A DNA stretch of 12,712 bases from NCBI GenBank assembly GCA_035275805.1, contig DATEMG010000045.1:1-12712 (forward strand), read 5' to 3'. Shown piece by piece: positions 1-4,918 of this stretch. The notes beneath the pieces are model-generated. The model worked only from the letters and a program-made list of their open reading frames with translations, had not been told where the DNA came from and ran no database searches. The translations under genes were made by a program, and so were the position numbers. The stretch comes from JAJVID01 sp035275805. Its GTDB lineage: Bacteria > Acidobacteriota > Blastocatellia > RBC074. Position 1 is the stretch's first letter, and each line of letters begins with the position of its first letter.

Positions 1-888
1 GATCGTGCCCAACAGGGCGACGCCGATGAGCGTGCCCACGAGCTTGCCGCGCCCGCCGTTGATCGCCGTTCCGCCGACCACGACCGCGGCGATGGCCTTC
101 AACTCGAGTCCGACGCCGGCGTTGCTTTGAATGTCGGTGAATCGTATTGAATTAAGGGTCGCGGCGACGCCAGTTAGCGCGCCCATCAGCGCGAAGACTC
201 CGAAGATCACGCGCGATGGGGCGACGCCCGCCAGTCTGGCGGCCTCGGCGTCGGAGCCTACGGCGTAGATCGCGCGGCCCGCCGCAAGGTTTTTCAACCC
301 CCACGCGAAGGCCATGAAGACCGCGATCGCCGTGACGACGATCACCGCCTGCCCGGCCGATTGGCCCAGTCCGAACCATTGGAACTCGCGCGGCAGCCCT
401 TGAACCCATTTGCCTTCGGTCGCCCAGCGCAACCCGTCGCGCATCGCGACCATCACCGCGAGCGTGGCCACGATAGAAGGAATGTTCAACCACGCGACCA
501 GCGCGCCGTTGACCGCCCCGAACATGAGCCCGACCACCGCGACCGCGACGAAAACCGCGAAGATCGGCATTCCGGTCTTCGCCAGTAGCCCGGCGGCCAC
601 GCTGCAGACGGCAAATTGCGACCCGACGGAAATGTCGATCTGTCTTGTCAAGATGACCATCGTCATCCCGACGGCCACGATCAGCGCCGGCGCATTGCCT
701 ATGGCCAGATCACGCAGGTTGGCGAACGAGTAAAAACCGGGCGCGGCGACCGCGACGATCGCCAGAAGAGCGACGAAAGCAATCGCGGCCGAGGCCTCGC
801 CCGAAGCCTTGCCCAAAGCCTCAGCCAAAGTCTTAGGTAGATAGCGCGATGCGACTGGGCCGGATCTTTTATCAGCTTCAAACTTCAT
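1..888 (-). CDS. Sugar ABC transporter permease, LsrC/RhaP/RbsC-like (3' end cut by window)
   Basis: This is the inner-membrane permease of a carbohydrate ABC importer of the BPD_transp_2 family (ribose, rhamnose or AI-2 type). The ATG at 888 gives 296 in-frame codons with no stop before the window edge, so the C-terminus is missing. After a polar N-terminus of about 30 residues there are several hydrophobic segments. Family-typical stretches are visible: GMTMVILTRQIDISVGS near residues 73-89, VAWLNIPSIVATLAV, GKWVQGLPREF and LELKAIAAVVVGGTAINGG. The GKW-GLP segment follows the IPSIVATL segment as I remember it in LsrC and RhaP-type permeases, so I favour these over plain RbsC; the substrate cannot be decided. 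A short AAGG lies 5 bases upstream of the start. In many such operons the ATPase gene comes before the permease, but no ORF lies upstream here. The partner genes may be downstream, beyond the window. Confidence 0.9.
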   Translation of the reverse strand, partial: MKFEADKRSGPVASRYLPKTLAEALGKASGEASAAIAFVALLAIVAVAAPGFYSFANLRDLAIGNAPALIVAVGMTMVILTRQIDISVGSQFAVCSVAAGLLAKTGMPIFAVFVAVAVVGLMFGAVNGALVAWLNIPSIVATLAVMVAMRDGLRWATEGKWVQGLPREFQWFGLGQSAGQAVIVVTAIAVFMAFAWGLKNLAAGRAIYAVGSDAEAARLAGVAPSRVIFGVFALMGALTGVAATLNSIRFTDIQSNAGVGLELKAIAAVVVGGTAINGGRGKLVGTLIGVALLGTI

Positions 889-900
889 GCCTTGAATCAG

Positions 901-917
901 TTTCTGATGATCAGGAA
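901..917. promoter_or_regulatory. 17-bp palindrome in the permease leader, possible operator
   Basis: TTTCTGAT-G-ATCAGGAA is an inverted repeat with 7 of 8 positions matched around a single central base. It lies between the predicted transcription start (about 938) and the ATG at 888, roughly +21 to +37. Odd-length dyads of this size are typical of LacI/GntR-type sites that control sugar transport operons. The binding protein is not identifiable from the window, and the function is inference. Confidence 0.4.
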
Positions 918-944
918 TATGTTTTGCAGGTCAGTGCGGCGGGG

Positions 945-974
945 ATTATAGTTGCGCTTACAGGGAAATCACAA
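945..974 (-). promoter_or_regulatory. Sigma-70-like promoter of the sugar permease gene
   Basis: Read on the minus strand, a TTGTGA -35 hexamer (969-974) and a perfect TATAAT -10 hexamer (945-950) are separated by 18 bases. Transcription would start near 938, giving a leader of about 50 bases before the ATG at 888. This is the cleanest promoter-like sequence I could find in the window. It implies that the permease is the first gene of its transcript. Confidence 0.7.
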
Positions 975-1256
975 TCACCCGGCGCGCATTCCGATATGAA
1001 ATGGCGCGAAGGCGATGCCTCATAGACAATAATTAACAAACGCCCTGGGCGCGCATCGCTTCCAGCGTGCAGGTTTGTGAGAAGGCCTATTGATCGGAAT
1101 TATATGTCCCCAAAGTCATATCGTTTGCGTTAGGCGATTATCGCTTGCCTTCGCGCGCATCCGGCCCCAATCGCGCTATTGGTTTCCAACTGGCCTGGCG
1201 CTCACGACCGCACGCTGGAAGCGATGCGTACCCAGAGGGGTTCGGAGGATGGAATT

Positions 1257-1841
1257 ATGGATTTGACGGGATTACTAAATAGCGCGTTGAACAGCGACAC
1301 AATCAGGCAGATCAGTCAGCAACTGGGAGCCGACGAGGGCGCGACGAGCGACGCCATTCAAGCAGCGTTGCCGATGCTGCTCGGCGGACTGGCGAATATG
1401 AGCGCGAGTCAAGCGGGCGCGGCGTCATTGCTCGGAGCGCTCGACCGCGACCATGACGGGAGCATCCTCGACGATCTTGGCGGATTTCTCGGCGATTATT
1501 TATCCGGGCGTGGCGCGGGCATACTCGGCCACATATTCGGCGCCCAGGAAGGCGCCGTCGAGCGCGGCGTCAGTCAAGCCAGCGGACTCGACCTGAGCAA
1601 AGTCGGTCCGCTGTTGATGATGCTGGCGCCGATCGTGATGGGCGCGCTCGGGCGTGCGCGGCGCGAAGAAGGGATAGACACGGGCGATCTGCCGAGAGAT
1701 CTCGGCAATGCCGCCAATCAGACCGGCGGGGATCAAGGATTGTTGGGCGCCTTGTCTTCCATGTTCGACATGAACCGTGACGGCTCGGCGGTTGACGACA
1801 TCGCGGGAATGCTCAGCAGGGCAGTCGGCGGAGGCCGCTAG
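1257..1841 (+). CDS. DUF937 family protein with two DxDxDGS loops
   Basis: This is a 194-residue cytoplasmic protein of unknown function, assigned to DUF937 from its overall pattern. The pattern is an amphipathic N-terminus (LTGLLNSALNSDTIRQISQQLG), the LPMLLGGLANM segment, a Gly/Ala-rich middle and a VGPLLMMLAPIVMGALGR helix. Two acidic loops repeat the same motif: DRDHDGSILDDL (residues 63-74) and DMNRDGSAVDDI (171-182). Both resemble EF-hand/dockerin calcium loops through position 6, but they lack the usual acidic residue at position 12. The start is chosen at 1257 because GGAGG (1244-1248) lies 8 bases upstream. An in-frame ATG at 1179 would add 26 residues that look non-coding. The gene appears to be monocistronic. 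No biochemical role is known to me. Confidence 0.82.
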   Translation: MDLTGLLNSALNSDTIRQISQQLGADEGATSDAIQAALPMLLGGLANMSASQAGAASLLGALDRDHDGSILDDLGGFLGDYLSGRGAGILGHIFGAQEGAVERGVSQASGLDLSKVGPLLMMLAPIVMGALGRARREEGIDTGDLPRDLGNAANQTGGDQGLLGALSSMFDMNRDGSAVDDIAGMLSRAVGGGR

Positions 1842-1845
1842 ATTA

Positions 1846-1920
1846 TTGAGGATCGAGGATCGAGGATGGAACAGGCGCCGTTATCTTCGATCCTCTATCC
1901 TCCACTCTCTATCCTCTATC
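1846..1920. repeat. GAGGAT/ATCCTC mirror repeat able to form a hairpin
   Basis: Right after the DUF937 stop, three tandem GAGGAT(C/G)-type units on the plus strand are followed by several ATCCTCTATCCTC-type units. The left block (GAGGATCGAGGAT) and the right block (ATCCTCTATCCTC) are complementary except for one position. The transcript could therefore fold into a long purine:pyrimidine stem with an unpaired loop that includes GGAACAGGCGCCG. The stem has no clear U-tract after it, so it is not a standard intrinsic terminator, though it may end or protect the DUF937 mRNA. It looks like a simple-sequence repeat family rather than coding DNA. Confidence 0.6.
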
Positions 1921-1934
1921 TTCAGTTTTAGCGA

Positions 1935-2624
1935 ATGTCGAAGCTCAAATATCAATACGGACGTCTGTCTTACCGCAAGAAATCGACGGGGAGCGAGCGC
2001 GGGCGCGAGGATTGGAGCCTGACCCGCAACTGCGACGGCACGGTCACCATGCGATGCCTGGCGATGACCGACGATTCTAAACTGGTCCGCGACGTGATCT
2101 ATACGCGCAGGAAGGACGGCTGCCCTTTGGATGCGTTCATTCGGTTACAAGCCGCCGATCGGCTGATCGGCACGGGCTATTTTCGCGTTCAGAGCGGCGC
2201 GATGGACGTGATCGTCGACGGCGCCGGTACCGGCCATTCGGTTCAAACGCTCACCGTCCCGGAGGATTATTTTTCGATCGCGACCCATGCGGTGATGCTG
2301 GACGGTTGGATGTATTTCAACTACGACCGGGACAAGGGCGGCGAGCAACTGCGGACGTTCTACAACACTTCGACGCGGCTGGACGGCGCCGACGGACCGC
2401 TCGGCCGTGTTGAGACCTGCCGCGTCAAACTGATCGGCGAAGAAGAAGTGGAGGTCCCGGCGGGTAATTTTAAAGCGGCTCACTTCCAGGTAGATTCCGA
2501 TAACCTGGAATTCCCGGCCGCAAGCCTCTGGGTGGCGGGCGAAGACAAGATTCTGCTCCGGTGCGATTGGCGTGGACTCGATCTCGAATATGTCTTGACC
2601 ACCTGGAAGGTCGAGCAATCCTGA
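1935..2624 (+). CDS. Conserved hypothetical protein, possible DUF3108-like beta-barrel fold
   Basis: This 229-residue protein has no signal peptide and no membrane segment, so it is probably cytoplasmic. It alternates short beta-prone stretches with charged turns. The N-terminal part (GRLSYRKKSTGSERGRED, then VRDVIYTRRKDGCPLDAFIRL) and the C-terminal part (GEEEVEVPAGNFKAAHF, then LWVAGEDKILLRCDW) resemble the pattern of DUF3108-type proteins, in which a modified property passes through a barrel-like sheet. I can only call this similarity from memory of the pattern, and no catalytic motif is seen. The ATG at 1935 has no strong Shine-Dalgarno sequence. It follows the repeat after the DUF937 gene, 93 bases downstream, so co-transcription is possible but not shown. 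Confidence 0.75.
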   Translation: MSKLKYQYGRLSYRKKSTGSERGREDWSLTRNCDGTVTMRCLAMTDDSKLVRDVIYTRRKDGCPLDAFIRLQAADRLIGTGYFRVQSGAMDVIVDGAGTGHSVQTLTVPEDYFSIATHAVMLDGWMYFNYDRDKGGEQLRTFYNTSTRLDGADGPLGRVETCRVKLIGEEEVEVPAGNFKAAHFQVDSDNLEFPAASLWVAGEDKILLRCDWRGLDLEYVLTTWKVEQS

Positions 2625-2653
2625 AACCAAGTCATCAGGGTAGGCGCTGTCAT

Positions 2654-2686
2654 GAAAGAAAAAGGGCCGGATGGAACCGACCCTTT
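2654..2686 (-). terminator. Intrinsic terminator, mainly for the leftward small secreted protein
   Basis: On the minus strand AAAGGGTCGG pairs with CCGGCCCTTT (one G-U pair) around the 6-base loop TTCCAT, and the stem runs into TTTTTCTTTC. This is a textbook Rho-independent terminator about 45 bases after the stop of the 2732-3004 gene. On the plus strand the same sequence has a C/A mismatch and a shorter T-run, so it would be a weaker terminator for the gene ending at 2624. The two genes converge on it. Confidence 0.8.
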
Positions 2687-2731
2687 TGAAGGTGATAAAT
2701 AAACCCGCTGAATAACTCAGCCACGGCGATA

Positions 2732-3004
2732 TTACCAGCGACGGTAATATCTATTGTTGTACCGGTAACGATCGAAGCGTTGGTGACGTCTCCATTCAAA
2801 CCGGTCGCGCTGTCGATGGCGCCGCCACTGAAACCGCTGCCGTTGATGATGCCGTCTATCCCACTGCCGGTAACGATTGTTATTGTAGTTGCGATAATAC
2901 CCCTGCGCTTTGGCCTCCGACCCACCGGCGACGCCGGCGAAGGATATGAAAGCTATAGCCAGGGCTGTGGCGGTCAACAATTTTGTGAGTCTTCGAGATA
3001 ACAT
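2732..3004 (-). CDS. Small secreted arginine/tyrosine-rich protein
   Basis: This 90-residue protein has a classical signal peptide: MLSRRLTKLL, a hydrophobic core, then a likely cut after AKA near residue 33. The mature part of about 57 residues contains about 20 arginines and no lysine, with many Tyr, Asn, Gln, His and Trp residues. It holds a short internal repeat: RFQWRRHRQRD (57-67) followed by RFEWRRHQRFD (68-78). The start is well supported by AAGGAG 7 bases upstream of the ATG (plus-strand 3012-3017). A strong terminator follows. I do not recognise a family. The composition suggests an exported cationic protein that binds an anionic polymer such as DNA, RNA, LPS or polysaccharide, but this is inference only. 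Confidence 0.8.
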   Translation of the reverse strand: MLSRRLTKLLTATALAIAFISFAGVAGGSEAKAQGYYRNYNNNRYRQWDRRHHQRQRFQWRRHRQRDRFEWRRHQRFDRYRYNNRYYRRW

Positions 3005-3297
3005 AAAGCACTCCTTTTAGCCTGATTCTTACCGGCGCCGTTCGGATCGGCAGATCGTGGCCGCCGGAATAATTTTGCCCGAATAATGCTCATTGATGAT
3101 TTAAACATACGCAGATGGCGTGCCTGATGGCTAATGAATAGGTAAGTAGCTGAACACAAATGAGATATGTGGCCGACGGCGAGTGGGCGGCCGAATGCGG
3201 AGGCGTCAGGAATACACGAAGTCGGATAGCCGGGGTAGCAAATAGTGTCAATCTGATGGTTATCCGTTTTCACGTCCCCATTCGCCAATCCATTGGC

Positions 3298-3319
3298 AAA
3301 AAGACAGGGCGTCCTGTCT
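3298..3319 (-). terminator. Terminator candidate downstream of the TonB-domain gene
   Basis: On the minus strand AGACAGG-ACGC-CCTGTCT forms a perfect 7-bp stem with a 4-base loop. It runs straight into a T-tract (TTTTT, plus-strand 3298-3302). It sits about 80 bases after the TonB-domain gene stop at 3402. A second perfect hairpin, GCCAAT-CC-ATTGGC (3284-3297), abuts it. The pair could also be part of a repeat element, since a palindromic repeat lies just beside it. Confidence 0.6.
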
Positions 3320-3335
3320 GGTCTCGCGATCTATA

Positions 3336-3367
3336 TACCGCGAGCGGTACTGACTCGTCGTCTCAAT
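3336..3367. repeat. Dispersed palindromic repeat, copy A
   Basis: A 14-base palindrome, TACCGC-GA-GCGGTA (3336-3349), is followed by CTGACTCGTCGTCTCAAT. The 32-base unit matches 11246-11277 at 29 of 32 positions. Two of the three differences are the centre of the palindrome, GA here and TC in the other copy, which are reverse complements of each other. Copy A lacks the long second arm present at the other site, so it looks like a partial or solo copy. Confidence 0.75.
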
Positions 3368-3401
3368 CCAGACCTTGGGGCCGCCCGGCATATATCAGGT
3401 T

Positions 3402-4289
3402 TCATTGGGGAGGGTTGAAACTAAAAGTCAGAACATCCTGCTGTCTCATCGGCTTCCCATCGAGGCTCGCCGGTCTGAAGACCCATTTCTTAGCGGCTTC
3501 TTCCGCCGCTGAGCGGAGCGCAGGGTGACCGCTGATGGCCTTCGCCTCAATCACCCGCCCGTTCTCGCCGATGGTTATCGCTACCTGAACCGCCCCTGAA
3601 GCGTTCATCTGCCTTGCGATTGGCGGATAAATCGGCGCCACTTTGGTCAACGCGAAACCGGCGACGACCTTCGACACTTCAGGAGCGGAGGGTTTCGGAG
3701 GAGGATCATCCGCGGTCTCAATCGGCGTTATCCGCGGCGGTCCAAAAAGCGTGGCAGATTTTGCGTAGAAAAACTGCGGCGCGCCGTTCGACCCTATCTG
3801 GGGCAGCATAACGACGCTCAGCTTTTTCCCTTCGTCCGTCCCATTTACGGAGGACGGGTCCCGCAGGAGTTGCGGCAGATCGCTCAGCCTCCCCACACTA
3901 TGAAACTGGCTGTCACTCTCGACGCCAGCGAAATGGAATTTTGTTGGCGCCGACAACCCTTGTTTGAAGGATCCGACATGGATCTGCGCCACGATCTTAC
4001 GGTCATCAGGCAGAATGGCGGTGGCCTCAACGCATGCCGGGACGCCCTGCTCCCATTCGGAAGCCGCCCCGTTCCGCTCCACACATTCACCCAAACGCCA
4101 GCTCACGCCGGATTGCGGCCCTACAACCTGGATGAGCCAACTCCCGAAAGAACGACTGGGCAGAGCGGGATCATACCGAGACGCGAGCGTCTGTTGAACG
4201 CGAAACACGACTCTGTCTTCCAAAGTCGAATCTTGCGTAAAGGCGCCGAGAAGCGTTACCAGGAGAATCGCCGTCGTAAATTCATTCAT
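3402..4289 (-). CDS. Exported protein with C-terminal TonB domain
   Basis: The 295-residue product starts with a short hydrophobic segment (ILLVTLLGAFT, residues 8-18) that acts as a signal peptide or membrane anchor. Residues 25-185 form an unrecognised domain. A short proline-rich linker (DDPPPKPSAPEV, 194-205) follows, then a TonB C-terminal domain at about 215-293. That domain shows the family pattern: KVAPIYPPIARQMNASGAV, then ITIGENGRVIEAKAISGHP, then AAEEAAKKWVFRPASLDGKP. It probably contacts a TonB-dependent receptor or a related periplasmic partner. The linker is much shorter than in energising TonB proteins and no ExbB/ExbD genes adjoin, so a non-canonical TonB-like role is more likely. 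The stop is TGA at 3402-3404. The ATG at 4289 has no clear Shine-Dalgarno sequence. Confidence 0.85.
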   Translation of the reverse strand: MNEFTTAILLVTLLGAFTQDSTLEDRVVFRVQQTLASRYDPALPSRSFGSWLIQVVGPQSGVSWRLGECVERNGAASEWEQGVPACVEATAILPDDRKIVAQIHVGSFKQGLSAPTKFHFAGVESDSQFHSVGRLSDLPQLLRDPSSVNGTDEGKKLSVVMLPQIGSNGAPQFFYAKSATLFGPPRITPIETADDPPPKPSAPEVSKVVAGFALTKVAPIYPPIARQMNASGAVQVAITIGENGRVIEAKAISGHPALRSAAEEAAKKWVFRPASLDGKPMRQQDVLTFSFNPPQ

Positions 4290-4446
4290 ATGGGTTATTG
4301 GTAAAAGGGCAGGCCGTAATCTTGCCTTCTTTACCTTACCCTTGTGTTATCCAGCGTTAAAATCCGCGTAAAATATATCGGTTTTCATTTGCTCATACAG
4401 GTCAGCAATTGGTGTTTGCGTCAAAGAAGAGGCCAATAGAACGCTG

Positions 4447-4674
4447 ATGACGCGGACGGGCAAGGATATTGAAGCTGTCTACACACTGGCGCATGAACTG
4501 GGGCGCCTCGCTAAGGAGAAAGTTCATGGAAAGAGCCCAGGCGAGATCGTGATCATAAATTACCTTTCAACAATCTGTTCGAATTTGCCGGCTAATGGCG
4601 ACGAACTTGCTATACTTACTGCTGAGCCTGGATTTCGAGCCAATGCCAAACCGCGAGCCGGCCATTTTCCCTAG
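4447..4674 (+). CDS. Small hypothetical ORF, doubtful
   Basis: A 75-residue open frame stands alone between the TonB-domain gene and the large kinase gene. Its first half (AVYTLAHELGRLAKEKVHGK, then EIVIINYLSTIC) would form amphipathic helices, and its C-terminus is Pro/Arg-rich and irregular. There is no strong Shine-Dalgarno sequence before the ATG, no recognised family and no terminator after the stop. It is kept because the start region is helical and no competing gene overlaps it, but it could be chance. Confidence 0.35.
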   Translation: MTRTGKDIEAVYTLAHELGRLAKEKVHGKSPGEIVIINYLSTICSNLPANGDELAILTAEPGFRANAKPRAGHFP

Positions 4675-4770
4675 GCGATTAACGCTTTAATTAGCCGCCG
4701 ATGATTCGTTCAACCGGGCGCGCCGAATGTCATAGCGCGATGGCGAACGTTAGATCAATCGCGACGCTCT

Positions 4771-4803
4771 TCGACTCATGAATTGCGTCGTCGGCTGAGT
4801 CGA
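4771..4803. promoter_or_regulatory. Spaced 8-bp inverted repeat upstream of the kinase
   Basis: TCGACTCA (4771-4778) and TGAGTCGA (4796-4803) are perfect inverted copies separated by 17 bases. They lie about 110-145 bases before the kinase ATG. This could be a regulator half-site pair or a chance palindrome; no -35/-10 pair was identified next to it. Confidence 0.3.
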
Positions 4804-4831
4804 CCGATGCCGTCTGGCGCGACTGTTGCAT

Positions 4832-4847
4832 ATATCTGCTCAGATAT
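4832..4847. promoter_or_regulatory. 16-bp palindrome upstream of the kinase, possible operator
   Basis: ATATCTG-CT-CAGATAT is a perfect 7-bp inverted repeat with a 2-base centre. It sits about 70 bases upstream of the kinase ATG, in an AT-rich patch that is the likely promoter area. A response-regulator or repressor dimer could bind here. No flanking hexamers clearly fit sigma-70, so the promoter itself is not called. Confidence 0.4.
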
Positions 4848-4880
4848 TACTCGCGCCATTCTGCACAGTTAGGTCTGACC

Positions 4881-4918
4881 AAGGAGGTTAGCTGCGGTTT
4901 TTGCGTCGCCAAAGATGA
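4881..4918 (+). promoter_or_regulatory. Displaced Shine-Dalgarno with possible 5-codon leader ORF
   Basis: A near-perfect AAGGAGG (4881-4887) lies 27 bases before the kinase ATG at 4915, too far for normal initiation. A 5-codon frame, TTG CGT CGC CAA AGA TGA, starts at 4901. Its stop overlaps the kinase ATG as ATGA. The spacing from AAGGAGG to the TTG is 13 bases, which is long but possible. A coupled leader is therefore conceivable. The alternative is that the kinase starts elsewhere or initiates without this site. Confidence 0.3.

Larger units (their letters stand above)
889..1256. other. Divergent intergenic region
   Basis: This gap of about 370 bases separates the leftward permease from the rightward DUF937 gene. 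The left part holds the permease promoter and palindrome annotated separately. In the right part (about 1075-1240) I see no convincing promoter for the DUF937 gene, only AT-richer tracts and the small dyad GCGAT-T-ATCGC near 1134-1146. No ORF with coding character or RNA gene was recognised on either strand. Confidence 0.6.
3005..3401. other. Intergenic region with hairpins and a dispersed palindromic repeat
   Basis: This region of about 400 bases lies between two leftward genes. From 3005 to about 3120 it should hold the promoter of the small secreted protein; I see the ribosome binding site but no clean -35/-10 pair. Around 3284-3319 lie two adjacent hairpins, and at 3336-3367 a copy of the palindromic repeat also found near 11246; these are listed separately. 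Open frames across this stretch have no coding character. Confidence 0.6.

Noticed and set aside
2650..2925. Gly/Thr/Ile-rich frame on the minus strand overlapping the arginine-rich gene
   Set aside because: It is the other reading of the low-complexity DNA of that gene. The arginine-rich frame has the signal peptide and the ribosome binding site.
3160..3528. 122-residue plus-strand frame
   Set aside because: It crosses a hairpin pair and the dispersed repeat and overlaps the TonB-domain coding region on the other strand. It shows no family features.
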